Positions 10,174 to 21,256 of a stretch of DNA of 64,000 bases are shown here, piece by piece (position 1 is the first letter of the stretch; each line of letters starts with the position of its first letter). The DNA comes from Galdieria partita (taxonomy: Eukaryota; Rhodophyta; Bangiophyceae; Galdieriales; Galdieriaceae): contig BQMJ01000061.1 of assembly GCA_025991245.1 (NCBI GenBank), forward strand, positions 110,939 to 174,938, read 5' to 3'. Made by a program: the position numbers and the translations under genes. The notes beneath the pieces were generated by a model. It worked only from the letters and a program-made list of their open reading frames with translations. It did no database searches and was not told where the DNA came from.

Positions 10174-11952
10174 ATGTTTCCAGGTTTCTCTTGTTACCAT
10201 AGAACTGTATTTGAATCACCTGTTAGATTAGATACTAGAAAAGAAGTAGATTGTATGATTCATGCTCGATGGATCATAACGATGGATGATCACCCCCATA
10301 GTCTATCGAATAGTCATCCTAGGGAACATTATTTGAAAGATTATTGTCTTATCATAGATGATGGAATCATTGAGCACATTTTGCCTCAAGAAATAGCTCA
10401 AAAGAGTTATCGAGCAAGAGAACAAGAATATCTTTCCAACCATTGTCTACTTCCAGGATTCATCAATGCTCATAGTCATGCAGGTTTGGCTTTCTTTCGT
10501 GGAATGAAGGAAGAGCAAAATTTGAATCGGTGGCTAAGAGAAACCATTTGGCCTATGGAAGATGCCTATTTACAAGTCTATTTAAGAGATGCTACCTTTT
10601 TGGCGGTTGCTGAGATGATTCGAAACGGTATCACTTGTTTCAATGATATGTATTGGATTCCAAGGAATACTTGTCAAGTAGCAAAACAAGTTGGCATCCG
10701 TGCTATGGTAGGAATAGTTGCGATAGAATTCCAAAAGGAATGCAACAGTACTTTGGAATACATAGAAAAGGGTCAAAATGTTTGGCAAGAATTTCAACAT
10801 TGCGATACTTTACATTTTTGTTATGCACCACATGCACCTTATACAGTGAATGATCAAACTTGGGTAAGCAATGAATATTTTGAAATATTCGACGCAATTT
10901 GAATCGATGAGACTTGTAGCAATCGATCATTCAACGTAGCTTATCCAATGGTCTACCCATTCACACTCATCTGCATGAAACTACCGAGGAATGTGATGCA
11001 TCGATGAAATTGGATAGAGTAAGTATATCTTTCTATCGTTGTTCTTCCATTCGATAGTTGTCCCTTTAGAATTCTTCTGTTTGTCATTTATCAGATAATC
11101 CTGCTAGACCTTTATCCAATTTGAAGAAACTTGGTTTATTGGATTGTCATGTCATTGCTGCACATATGGTGGAAATCAATGGTGAAGAATTGGAATGGCT
11201 TGCTAGTTGTAAAAACTTTCATGTGGTGCATTGTCCTACTTCCAATATGAAATTGGTAAGAGTATTTCGTACTTTATATATCAACTCAACCATGCTGAGA
11301 TAGGGTTGTGGATTTTGTCCTGTTGAACGTTTATTGGGTGCAGGAATCAATGTTGCTCTAGGAACAGATAGTTGTGGAAGCAACAATTCTTTGGATATGT
11401 TACAAGAGATAAAATTGGCAGCATTGTTAGCCAAAGGACGAACAAAGGACTCCACCAGTGTTCCTGCATATGGTAAGTTACTATTTTGTTCAAGTTATCG
11501 ACTCAAAATATTGGAATAGAAGCGTTGTCTATGGCTACTAGTCGTGCAGCTCGAGCTTTGGGTTTACAAGACAAAATAGGAAGTCTCACTGTAGGAAAGG
11601 CAGCCGACGTTATTGCAATAGACCTCAAGACCTTTGTGGAGACGAATCCAGTAAGCACTCAACTGGTTGGGACTATATCCTCTATTGACCTCAATCACAG
11701 GTATACAATCCAGTGTCTTCAGTTGTTTATTCAGCCAAGCGAGAACAAGTTACTGATGTTTGGGTACAAGGAAGAAGATTGATGAAAGATCGATATTTGA
11801 CCACCTTATCACTGGAAAAAGTCCTCAAACATGTTGACAGGTTGTATTATCAAAGGTTTTTCATCTACATAATATGAATGAAATATCTTCATAGGTGGCA
11901 AGACTTTCTGTCCATGCAGTCAAGTATCGAGAAAGTTGGCAACCATCAGTAG
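10174..11952 (+). CDS. 5-methylthioadenosine/S-adenosylhomocysteine deaminase-like amidohydrolase
   Basis: Seven exons with six introns (10864-10919, 11019-11069, 11256-11303, 11473-11519, 11651-11700, 11841-11894; 47-56 bp) join in frame. The metal-dependent hydrolase motifs appear in order: INAHSHAGLAFFRG, APHAPYTV, THLHETTEE, AAHMVEINGEE, VVHCPTSNMKL, ALGTDSCGSNNSLDM and a C-terminal LTVGKAADVIAIDL. Family members deaminate MTA, SAH or adenosine. The ATG at 10174 is the first; an in-frame ATG at 10255 (MIHARWII) is also plausible. The gene lies 6 bp after the MTA phosphorylase stop, so two enzymes acting on the same metabolite are adjacent. Its last exon overlaps the end of the convergent elongin C gene by 33 bp. 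Confidence 0.85.
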
Positions 11953-12297
11953 TTCTACTGCCATTTCTGGAGGGAATTCAAAAGGAGCCAAGTTTCCCTC
12001 AGTTTGTTCGTACATAATATGATAATAAAAGTATTCACAAACTTTTTCCAACAAGTGTCCAGGTATTTCGTTGAGGTTGAGTTGTCCTGTTTTGGCTTCC
12101 GAGAAACCACCTATAGACAATGTAACTCCATTCGAACCATCCAGCCTCTACTTACTTTCCAAAGTAGTCTTCAAAAACTTGGAAACTTTAGCGCACTCTT
12201 CTGCTATATAAAACTCGAACCCATCTGAACTTTTCAACAATACATAGCCTTGAGGCACCTTTCGCGTATTCATGTCCCGAATGTGAAAAAAAGTCAT
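11920..12297 (-). CDS. Elongin C (Skp1/BTB fold)
   Basis: Exons 12156-12297 and 11920-12110 are joined across a 45-bp intron (12111-12155). The product of ~110 residues matches elongin C end to end. It begins YVLLKSSDGFEFYIAEECA, continues through LNLNEIPGHLLEKVCEYFYY, and ends with the family's EMAVELLMVANFLDT. Elongin C links BC-box substrate receptors to cullin ubiquitin ligases and is part of the elongin transcription complex. Start choice is either 12297 or MNTRKVPQG at 12273. The 3' end overlaps the convergent MTA-deaminase-like coding sequence. Confidence 0.88.
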
Positions 12298-12310
12298 TGA
12301 ATGAGATCGT

Positions 12311-13506
12311 TTACTGAGGCCATACAAAGAATACTGGATAGAGTGGCACCACATAATCTTTCCTAGAAAGTATTTGTGACAAAGATAGTTCTTGGGATAC
12401 AACTATCTTGGTTCCCATTTCATTGTCTGCAACAGGAGAAGCTTCCATATGTCCATTCCCATACAGATACTCTACCGCACTATTCCATTCCTCTAAACAA
12501 GGAGTCCAATGAGTATAATAGAAAACTTGCAAGTGTTCTTGATGATACAATCCGCGATAGTCCCAGGGAGGCCTTTTGTCAAACAACATAGACAACAATT
12601 CACAAAGCTTCACATCTTCTTGACAGTTCTCCAACAAGTCACTTTGGCCTTCATAAGGAGGATACACGAAGAGCACTGGCCAACTTAACTGACCATGGGC
12701 ATCTACTTGCGGTCGTCTTTTAAAAGTCCATTGTTGAGTGACAAACAAAGGCAATCCCAAACGTATATTCCTTTTTTTCAGAGCGTTGATAAGAACTTGT
12801 GTTTCTGCTTCCAGTTTCTGTCTTTGTCTTTGTATTTCCTGTTGTTTGGTTTCTTCTTCTCTACGTTGTCTGGATATTTTATCTTCCAGTTCTGCTATTC
12901 TTTTGTCTTCCAACGCATTGTTTTCCTTGGCTTGTTGTAACCATATTTGAGCTTGTTTCCACTTTTGAATAGCCAACGCAGCTATACAACCTCTATATGT
13001 ACTCATAAGAGACTGTTCTACACAACCACCACCACCAACAACCCTTCAACTTTCTTACCTATAATAAGACTTTTCAAAAGTTCCCAACTCTAGTGACTGT
13101 CGACAGTCTTCTATAACCTTTGCGTAGTTTTTCAATGCCAATTGTGCTGCAGCTCTATTGCTATACAACAAACAACCTGTCCACTTGTCCTGTTGTTCCT
13201 TTTGCCATTCCTTTATTGCTTGAGTATAACAGTCGATAGCTTGTTTATACTTTCTATGATTCACTTAGTATATCAACCAACCATTCCTTGCTCTATATAT
13301 ATATATTCTTACTTTTTCATAAAGTAATCCTTTCCCTTTTCCTTCCAGTCTTCTATCAAGTTGGGTTTGTCAAAAGCCAAGTGTGCTAGTGCACCCAAGC
13401 AAGTCTTTTCAGTAACCTCGTCCAATTCTTCAGGTCTAGGCAAAGCATAGTTATTTGGACAGAATAGTGGAATATCTTTCCAGTCTATTTCTTCAGTCCT
13501 TTCCAT
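12311..13506 (-). CDS. TTC4/Cns1-like TPR co-chaperone
   Basis: An N-terminal exon starts MERTEEIDWKDIPLF and ends EKGKDYFMK. A TPR exon (13055-13264) has YKQAIDCYTQAIKEW and LYSNRAAAQLAL. A C-terminal exon (12311-13006) carries a long coiled coil (QRREEETKQQEIQRQRQKLE) and the C-terminal 'wheel' domain (WPVLFVYPPYEGQSDLL). This is the TTC4/Cns1 layout, an Hsp90/Hsp70 co-chaperone linked to ribosome and elongation-factor biogenesis. I could not make both internal splice junctions frame-consistent by eye, so exon ends are approximate. The proposed start lies inside the last codons of the upstream RNB-domain gene on the same strand. Confidence 0.75.
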
Positions 13507-15869
13507 ACCATTTTGCAATACTTTTGAAACAAATGCATTTCTTCCACCGTTCCTCTCCACTTGGCATGTTTTGTCCATGTTTTGTGAGTAAACCAAAGAC
13601 CCCATAAAAAGATACGTAAAGTTGTATATTTGTGGTTGGTTTCATATTTCTTCATCAAAAGAGATTCCCAAATATCACTCGTAACGTATAATAGTGGCTG
13701 TTGCTGTTCATTCATCCAACATTTCCTTTGGAATACGAGTTGTTGAAAGAACCGAGTATATACTTTGTTGAGTCGAATGTGTTTCATTCGGTCTTTCTTA
13801 TTTTGTTCATATTGTAAAATATCTTTCCAAATGGTATCCTAAATAAGGAATGAATAATATATATATATATATATCCCACACGAGAAGAAGCAACCCAATG
13901 AATATTCCATATCCTTACCTTGTCAGAGGATGAAACAATCAAGCGTTGTATCATCAAGTCTTCATATTTTCTCAAAGGACGAGTACCCAAACGTTTCCTT
14001 TTGTTCACAATCCTATGAAACAGCTTCTCCATATCTTTGTCTTGTTGAGGAAATACGGACAATATATGTTTTCGAATGAGTTGGCTTGCTCTCGTCAAAT
14101 AGTCATCTAATAACCATTCTATATGAGTTTTGGATATTTTATGAGGTATCGAAAGGTCCTTTAAAGTCCATAAAATATTCCAATCTTTGTCCATCCATTC
14201 ATTGGGTTGTTCTATCAGGACTCCATCACGTGAGAGTCTATAACAGTGATGAATAGGAGGAATTTGCATGGGGACGAGTTCTTCTTTGATGATTTTGTAA
14301 TTTTGTGAAATATCGATATGGAAACGAGCTGCCAAAGTGTCATTATACCATTCTATATAGAATTACTTTTAGAGCCAACATCATTCATGAAAACTTACCC
14401 GTAGAAAAAGACAACAGACGAAGCCATTTAGGTGGCAACATATGAAATGTTTTGTTTTTCATATATAAAGTTTCTTCTCGTCTTTTGGCTTCTTCATCCA
14501 AAGGACAACCCATCGGAATATAAGAAGCGACGTTAATAATATGAACGCTTACAATGACATAATGATCATTCACTCTTTCTACACTGATAGCATCATCCAA
14601 TGCAATCGAGTCTTGAGTATCCAAACAATAACTACGAAATGATAAGGATGACTGCATAGTATGAGGTGATTCTACTTTCTTCTTTTCTCTTTGTCTTAGA
14701 ATGGGATGCATCCAAGACTCATATTCTTCTGATGATGGTTGTGGTGGATGATCTAACTGTAGTTGTTCTCTATTCAAAGAAATGCTACAACGGCCACCAC
14801 ATTCTTCCAGTAATAAACGAGCACTTTCTAAATTAGGCGTTCGATTCAAAGCCTTCAAAACAACTTGAGCTTCCTTATCCAAATAGCCTTCATAGAGACA
14901 TTGTTCTAAATGTCCTATAAAATGAACAGCATCTACAAAGAGTAGCGGACTCGTAGAAAAAAGTTTTCCTCTATCATAAGGACTCTTGGAATTCCATTCG
15001 TTTCCATCTCTACAACAACTATTCCATAACAGCTTCCAGGCAACCAATGACTTGCTTCTCCTTGAAGCTAGCGACTCGGCAATAAAGCCTTGACCTGGAG
15101 GTCCTCTTCGAAAATGTTGCTTCAAACTATGCAATACAAGACCTGTGACTATCCAATGAGGTAAATCAAACTGTCCTGGAAATAAATATTTACAAAATAT
15201 CTCAACTCGAAAGCTACGTTCATTGTCCATCTTGGAAAAGGATTGATACATCTCTTCTACTTTTTGAAATAAAATAGAAAACAAAATGGTTTCGACTCGA
15301 CTAGAAAGAAAACCAAAATACTTCCTTACACAACTATCATTCTTATGACTATCAAGTGTTGTGATAGGAATAGATATTTCGTCGTCTTGTGAACCTTCAT
15401 AAATATCCACTACATTACCCATAGAAATAATATATGGATGAAAGTCAACAACTTGTTGTTGACCAAACAGGCTTGGAATATGACAACCCAACACTTGCAA
15501 AACAAGATCCTTTCCACCTCGACGAGAAACTGGAGCATCCAAAACTACGCCATGCATAAGTTTTCCTTTTTCTATATAGGAAATCCAACTGTGCTTTAAC
15601 AAATTGCTTTCAAAACTAGACTCGGACTTGATATTCATAACAGAAGAATGTTTTAAATATGGAGTGCCTATGAAATAAGAGTATCGAGGATATACTACTG
15701 GGAATGGGGAAGGCTTTTGAGTGGTTTGTTTATAACAACAAGGAAAAGCTCTCCTTTTCATAAAAGATGAACGAAAGATAATAAAACACGGCATATCTCT
15801 GTGTGTGTATGTGTGTGTTCCACTTGAGGTTACCCACCCATAAGACAAAAATGATGCTTTCCAACACAA
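13485..15869 (-). CDS. RNB-domain exoribonuclease (RNase II/R family), possibly organellar
   Basis: Three exons, 14399-15869, 13919-14352 and 13485-13838, join across introns of 46 and 80 bp; the second holds a TA tract. The RNB signature is DTQDSIALDDAISVE, VSVHIINVASYIPMG, CPLDEEAKRREETLY, MLPPKWL, and later TRPLRKYEDLMIQRL. These enzymes degrade RNA 3' to 5'. At the four-aspartate metal site the third of the canonical acids is Ala (DSIALDDA), so activity may be altered. The N-terminus is rich in Ser, Phe, Lys and Arg and could be a mitochondrial or plastid transit peptide, with alternative starts such as MPCFIIF. The total is ~750 residues. The stop codon overlaps the proposed start of TTC4 by 22 nt. 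Confidence 0.75.
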
Positions 15870-16027
15870 CTCTATACTGGTTTTTCATTATATAAAAGAA
15901 AAATGATGTATGATTAAGTTTCAAAAAACAACCAAGATATTACCCTTGTTTGAACCATGGGGTAGAGAATCTTTTGTGTCCTTTGTAAAAATATAGCGAG
16001 TTCAAAACTCATTCGTAGTCACTTCTA

Positions 16028-16433
16028 TTATACTCCTTTATACGTAGTATAACCAAATGGACTCAGGATCAAAGGGATGTGAAAATGGGAAAAATAGCTT
16101 CCAACCGAAAAGACTACGTCACAAAATGGATAGAAACAAGTCATGCTCTGTTTCGAAAAGTATTCCAAACAATGAAAACGAATCTTGTACGTGCCTGTGA
16201 ATCTAGTGAGGAAAGGTCATAGTAGTAAAAAGTAAAAACTTACCTGGTGCCAGAGTTCCATCGGGGGCAAGTTGGTCAACTCGACCATCCGCATTGGTCT
16301 CATCTTCCACCAACAGTGTGTACTTTTCATCAATCGTATTCTCTTTATAATACAGAGATACTCGAATACCTTGAGCAGAAGTACCACATACCGAGTCTAT
16401 AACGTGTACACTTAGCCCACTCGTATCAGTCAT
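16028..16433 (-). CDS. 5-hydroxyisourate hydrolase (transthyretin-like)
   Basis: Exons 16244-16433 and 16028-16194 join across a 49-bp intron. The ~118-residue product has the family's N-terminal LSVHVIDSVCGTSAQGI, the central ETNADGRV, the junction GTYKIRF, then TCFYPF, HIPLILSPFGYTTYKG. The C-terminal YTTYKGV replaces the usual YRGS signature. The enzyme hydrolyses 5-hydroxyisourate in uric acid breakdown. No peroxisomal targeting signal of the SKL type is present at the C-terminus. The start MTDTSG at 16433 is preferred; an in-frame ATG at 16448 adds five residues. The gene stands alone, with no other urate-pathway gene nearby. Confidence 0.88.
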
Positions 16434-17947
16434 CCTAAAAAAACTCACACACTATCAAAATACTTCTTCAACGCCAACAAATTCTCCCAAAACGATGGGA
16501 TTCTATACATTCGGCCTCCAATATTGGGTCAGATCAAGAGAAAAATATTCGAAAAACAATGGACTAGATGACAGTAAATATCAAATAAAAGTGACGAATT
16601 TTCTTTCAAAGAGTGCACTCACCATCGGACACTTCTTGCGTCAGTTTAAAAGTTATGGTAACAACGTATTGTAGCGCAATTCACAAACAGAACGACTGTG
16701 CATGCGAGAAGAGTATTTATAGAAACTATGCTCTATTACATTCGTGAAACAAATAATCCGATTTTCAAATTATGAAACACAAACAAATAAAAATATGCAT
16801 TAAATAAGACAGATACATATTTACTTCATTAAAAAAAAATAAAAACAGCCAAAAAAATTGTGACTGGCAAAAATTCGACTAACATACTATCAAAAACAGA
16901 AAGAAATTAAATATATTTAAAAGAAATGTATCGACTTAATCCTGCTTAGAAAGAAACACAAGTAAAACCTGAAAGAAAAATTAGACAAGAGATGAAGAGA
17001 AAACCCATTTATTAATTATCAAAGAACAACTCTAGACAAAATGGGACAGGAGTATGAGCGACAAAAGGCATTCCTTAATCCGCAGAAATATTGAACTTTA
17101 ACTAGACAAAGCAGCTAACGAATAATAAAACAAGGTCCTTAGAGCTCGCTTTTTACAGAAAAATTTGAATGTATCGATTTATTTACTATGCAGGGATTTC
17201 TTTATATTACAGCAGCTACTACCTCTTTAAAAATAAAAGAATGAAAATTTACTTGTTGATTTTATCCTGCCAATTGTGACTTTATTCTTCTCTCTGAAAA
17301 AAAATTTGGATTAATTCAGCACTTGAATGCGAAATTTATTTTTAACAATTTTAATTTTTCGACAAGATTCACTTTGTTTTAATTTCGAATTATTTATTAT
17401 TTTGGACCAATGAACTTTCGCTATTTTAAAATTTTTCTTCTAAGTTTTTGACTCTGTTAAAAGCTGTTTTGCGTTCCAATTTTGCGCTTGAAATCTTTGC
17501 TGCGTTTTTCCCTGTTTTATTGTTCCAATTTAAAAATTGTCGTTTCAGAAAAGTTGAGCTTGGAGAAGCTGAGGTATAACTTCTGAGTATATGTTTCTGA
17601 AGAACAGTTTTATTTTTCCTGTATAGCTTTATGGCTGCTTTTGCAGCTCTTGCCTTGCTATTCTTCTTCTACTTTCTTGGTTACCATTCTCGTAGTCATT
17701 GTACAATATGAATCACGTCTTTCTCTTTCGGAAGAACTTAAAATTTTATGTTGCGTCTTTTCATGTATACTTTGTTATCCAGTAATATTGTATTTTCATG
17801 CTGCATAGCTTTTCAGTACGAACTCTGCTGTTTGATATTCCAAAGCGATGATGATGGATTTCATTTTTTTGTGTAACTAATCTTTCAACAAGGCCCTTGG
17901 TTGCATTGTGTGAGTTTGTCAGTGGATCCATTTTTTGGGTGCAGAAT
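16434..17947. other. AT-rich intergenic stretch, no gene recognised
   Basis: About 1.5 kb with homopolymer A and T runs and no ORF of coding character. It is the longest gap in the otherwise dense left part of the window. I saw no tRNA, snRNA or repeat structure I could support. The right end presumably contains the promoter of the small membrane protein gene. Confidence 0.5.
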
Positions 17948-18256
17948 ATGGAGGCGCATTTACGAAAAGTACGTCGTAGGAACCGCATTGTATTTGCTGC
18001 TTGCAGTGTATTTGTTACTGTTGTATATGCAGCCACCATGATAAGAGTAAGTATGACTTGGGTTGGTGATAAACGAGTTTCTGATGGGTTGAAGATGAAG
18101 CAAACAGCGCCGGGAAATTTAGAAGAGATGGTAGGTACAAGTTATTTTATTGCAGAAACCAAGGAGCAAAACTGGGTGAGTAGGAACCGTTACCTCCTGA
18201 AGATGAAGAGCAGCAGGCTCCCCATTCTGTTGACAATCAAGGTTGACAACAGTTAA
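17948..18256 (+). CDS. Small single-TM protein, possibly COA3-like
   Basis: The start MEAHLRKVRRRNRI places a basic cluster just before one hydrophobic helix (VFAACSVFVTVVYAATMI), followed by a short polar tail. A small protein with a basic segment, one TM and a polar tail resembles the cytochrome c oxidase assembly factor COA3/CCDC56, but I see no diagnostic residue, so the match is weak. The 3' end is uncertain. The frame reads on to 18256, but a GTGAGT at ~18176 could be a donor. The gene converges on NDUFV1 with ~100 bp between them. Confidence 0.4.
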   Translation: MEAHLRKVRRRNRIVFAACSVFVTVVYAATMIRVSMTWVGDKRVSDGLKMKQTAPGNLEEMVGTSYFIAETKEQNWVSRNRYLLKMKSSRLPILLTIKVDNS

Positions 18257-18359
18257 CCAATAAACTTGATGGTTAGGAAAAACCACAGGGAAGGAAAAAA
18301 GAGGGACTGAGGCAGTGGGAGGAAAAAAAACGAGCAACGAAAACAAACTTTACACTTTT

Positions 18360-19823
18360 CTAATACGCTGCCGAAGAGATAGTTTCATTGGGTTTCTTCT
18401 TTTGCTGCTGCCGAGCCAATTCTTGCTGGTACAAGTCGATACGACGTTCAAGTTCTCCTCGAAAGTGACGAATGAGTCCTTGAACTGGCCAAGCTGCAGC
18501 GTCACCCAAGGCACAAATAGTATGTCCTTCAATTTGACGAGTTACCTCATACAACATATCAATTTCTTCCTTAGCTGCTTCACCTCGTCTCATCCTTTCC
18601 ATAATATTCCACAACCAGCCCGTTCCTTCACGACATGGTGTGCACTGACCACATGACTCGTGTTTATAAAATTTGGATAGTCTAGAAATGGCATGCACAA
18701 TATCTGTGCTTTTATCCATAACTATAACTGCAGCAGTTCCTAGACCGGACTGTACCTCCTTCAAGGCATCAAAATCCATCATGACATCGTCACAAATACT
18801 CTTTGGAATCAAGGGTACCGAAGAGCCTCCTGGAATCACTGCCAACAAGTTATCCCAGCCACCACGAACTCCTCCTGCATGCCTTTCGATAAGTTCTTTG
18901 AGTGAAATACTCATTTCTTCTTCAACTGTGGTTGGACTATTTACGTGCCCACTAATACAAAACAACTTGGTCCCGCTATTTCCTTTCCTACCGAGAGAAG
19001 CAAACCAAGAAGGGCCTCTTCTGAGTATAGTTGGAACTACAGAAACGGTTTCCACATTGGTAACTGTAGAAGGACAACCATACAAGCCAATATTGGCTGG
19101 AAAAGGAGGCTTTAATCTTGGCTTTCCTTGCTTTCCTTCCAAAGATTCCAAAAGCGCAGTTTCTTCGCCACAAATATAAGCACCAGCACCATAATGTACG
19201 TAGACATCAAAGTCATACCCTGTGCGACAAGCATTTTTACCCAAGTATCCTTTTTGATATGCTTCACTGACTGCGTGTTCAAGTCTCTTTCTTTCGTGCA
19301 CGTATTCGCCTCGGATATAAATATACGCTGCTCTAGCACCCATTGCTCTACCAACTAGCAAACAACCTTCTACCAACTTGTGAGGGTCATTTCTCATGAT
19401 TTCCCTATCCTTACAAGTTCCAGGTTCAGATTCGTCTGCGTTCACCACCAAATAGTTGGGTCTTCCGTCCGACACTTTGGGCATAAAAGAGTATTTCAAA
19501 CCCGAAGGAAAACCTGCACCACCTCTTCCGCGTAGTCCTGAAGCCTTTATTTCGTTAATCAACCAATCCCTGCCCTTTAATACCAGGTCCTTGGTTGCAT
19601 ACCAGTCACCTCTCTTTTCTGCTCCTTTGATTGTCCAATCATGTTCCCCGTACAAGTTGGTAAATATACGGTCCTTGTCTTGTAGCCCTCCAAAAGTTCG
19701 TTCTGCGTTGGAAGCTCTCCAGGTTTCCTTCTTAGGTGCTTCTGTAGCAAACCCTCTACAAGGGTTACTACGGACTGTCAAAGGTTTCGACTTGAAAACT
19801 CTACCAACCTTCCAAACAGACAT
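18360..19823 (-). CDS. NDUFV1: NADH dehydrogenase (ubiquinone) flavoprotein 1, complex I 51-kDa subunit
   Basis: A single intron-less frame of 487 residues from [11 protein letters not shown]. The first ~30 residues are basic and Ser/Pro-containing, as in a mitochondrial presequence (then [11 protein letters not shown]). FMN and NADH binding are shown by [20 protein letters not shown] and [20 protein letters not shown]; the 4Fe-4S N3 ligands lie in [13 protein letters not shown] with the fourth Cys in the later [12 protein letters not shown]. The subunit accepts electrons from NADH in the matrix arm of complex I. The frame stays open a further 49 codons upstream, but that part lacks presequence character. 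Length and motif spacing fit the family, so this is the most secure call in the window. Confidence 0.96.
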   Translation of the reverse strand: MSVWKVGRVFKSKPLTVRSNPCRGFATEAPKKETWRASNAERTFGGLQDKDRIFTNLYGEHDWTIKGAEKRGDWYATKDLVLKGRDWLINEIKASGLRGRGGAGFPSGLKYSFMPKVSDGRPNYLVVNADESEPGTCKDREIMRNDPHKLVEGCLLVGRAMGARAAYIYIRGEYVHERKRLEHAVSEAYQKGYLGKNACRTGYDFDVYVHYGAGAYICGEETALLESLEGKQGKPRLKPPFPANIGLYGCPSTVTNVETVSVVPTILRRGPSWFASLGRKGNSGTKLFCISGHVNSPTTVEEEMSISLKELIERHAGGVRGGWDNLLAVIPGGSSVPLIPKSICDDVMMDFDALKEVQSGLGTAAVIVMDKSTDIVHAISRLSKFYKHESCGQCTPCREGTGWLWNIMERMRRGEAAKEEIDMLYEVTRQIEGHTICALGDAAAWPVQGLIRHFRGELERRIDLYQQELARQQQKKKPNETISSAAY

Positions 19824-19953
19824 GAACGACAATTCAAGGAAAGTGCACACACAATCCAAAGACTTGTAATTGCGCCAAAAAAAAGAGCACATTTTTCTTT
19901 CTGTTGTCACTAAACGCTTTATATGCAAACACGTCAAGAAAGAAAGCAACGAG

Positions 19954-20970
19954 TCAAGAAACTTGTGCAATAATTACAGAAAAGTCTGGAACAACTTCCA
20001 ACATAAAGACATGAGGAATATTAGCTTCTATAAACCACTGACGATATTCTTCAAAAGTAAAAGTATCGCCTTGGGTGGTATTGACCAACATATTGAGAGC
20101 AAATATCAAAGGATAAGCGGGACCTGTTCGATCATTATTCGGAAACATATCAATAACTACCACTCTTCCTTGTGGTTTCAAGGCTTTGGCAAGTTTTTGA
20201 AACAATATTTTAGAAGATTTTTCTCCTTCCGAGTGCACAATATTTCCAAGAATAGCAATATCATATTTTTGCTGACCCAAGTCTACCGTTTTCAAGTCAC
20301 CTGGTAGATAGTTGAATTGTTGATCAACTCCATGATGTTGTGCATAAGACTTGGTGAGTTCCAATACCTTTGGAAAGTCTTGCGCAGTCACTCTAACGTT
20401 GCTGCACTTTTCAGCCAAAGGAATACTCCATACACCAGAGCCACAAGCAATATCTATCACTTCCAAGGCAACATCTTGCTTTCCTTCCAACAACTTTTCA
20501 GCCAAACGATTGGCCCTACCCAAACTCATTTGATGTAACGACCTTACTAGATGCGGAAAAAACTCTTCTGCCTTCTTTTCCTGATCCACCGTCATGCAAG
20601 GTTGACCTGTTTTGACAACTTTGTTCAAGTTGGACCAAGCAATCCAGTGATCATCGTTCTCATGCATAGCACCCACATATTCTGGACTTGATTTTACCAA
20701 AAATCTAGCACTACAAGGCAGCAGTTCATAGTGGTTGGGTTTGTCTTTTTTCAAAAATTCCATTCCAACCAGAGCGTCCAACAACTTGTTGACAGCCCTT
20801 GGAGAAGCGTCTGCAGCTTGTGCTACTTGTTCAACTGAATGGTTGCCTTGAGCTATGTGAGTGAAGATACTCAACTGTATGGCCGTCATAAGTGTTCTTG
20901 AAGTTGTGTAGCCATGTATTATGCGGTTGATCTGTTGCAACTGCTGTTCTCTGTCATCTTGAGTTGTCAT
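19954..20970 (-). CDS. SAM-dependent O-methyltransferase with winged-helix dimerisation domain
   Basis: Single exon. From [10 protein letters not shown] the protein has an N-terminal winged-helix dimerisation domain (~residues 10-100, with [17 protein letters not shown]). A class I methyltransferase fold follows: the SAM-binding [17 protein letters not shown], motif II-like VRVTAQDF, acidic [10 protein letters not shown], then [20 protein letters not shown]. This is the small-molecule O-methyltransferase architecture (acetylserotonin/hydroxyneurosporene type), more familiar from bacteria. Horizontal acquisition is possible but not shown by the sequence alone. The frame extends upstream to 21171; the extra 67 residues are basic and Ser-rich and could be a transit peptide. 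The substrate is unknown. The gene is divergent from the histone-fold gene. Confidence 0.8.
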   Translation of the reverse strand: MTTQDDREQQLQQINRIIHGYTTSRTLMTAIQLSIFTHIAQGNHSVEQVAQAADASPRAVNKLLDALVGMEFLKKDKPNHYELLPCSARFLVKSSPEYVGAMHENDDHWIAWSNLNKVVKTGQPCMTVDQEKKAEEFFPHLVRSLHQMSLGRANRLAEKLLEGKQDVALEVIDIACGSGVWSIPLAEKCSNVRVTAQDFPKVLELTKSYAQHHGVDQQFNYLPGDLKTVDLGQQKYDIAILGNIVHSEGEKSSKILFQKLAKALKPQGRVVVIDMFPNNDRTGPAYPLIFALNMLVNTTQGDTFTFEEYRQWFIEANIPHVFMLEVVPDFSVIIAQVS

Positions 20971-21256
20971 GACTGGATATCTGTATTTGTGTTGACAATA
21001 AGCACAATAATGTTGCTTTGAGTAACCAAATAAAGCACTACTCGTACGGCTTTTGAAAAGAAGCCGAGTACAATCAACAATGAACGACGCGCAGATCATT
21101 CTCTTCTCCAAAGTCCTCATGTCAATAAGACAATCTTCTAGAAGACTTGTGGAAGAGTCACTCCCCAACACTTTCAGTTGTGTTCCATCCTCGATGACAT
21201 TTTTTTTGGCGCCATTTCACGACTGAGTGGCACTCGTCATTGTTCAAACCACATAT

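Noticed and set aside
16434-17947. A structured RNA gene in the long intergenic gap
   Set aside because: No tRNA arms, snRNA or snoRNA boxes could be read with confidence; a covariance-model search would be needed.
18673-19179. 168-codon plus-strand frame opposite NDUFV1
   Set aside because: Antisense shadow of a highly conserved gene; no motif of its own.
19456-20307. Two plus-strand frames of about 140 codons opposite NDUFV1 and the methyltransferase
   Set aside because: Antisense shadows of conserved minus-strand exons.
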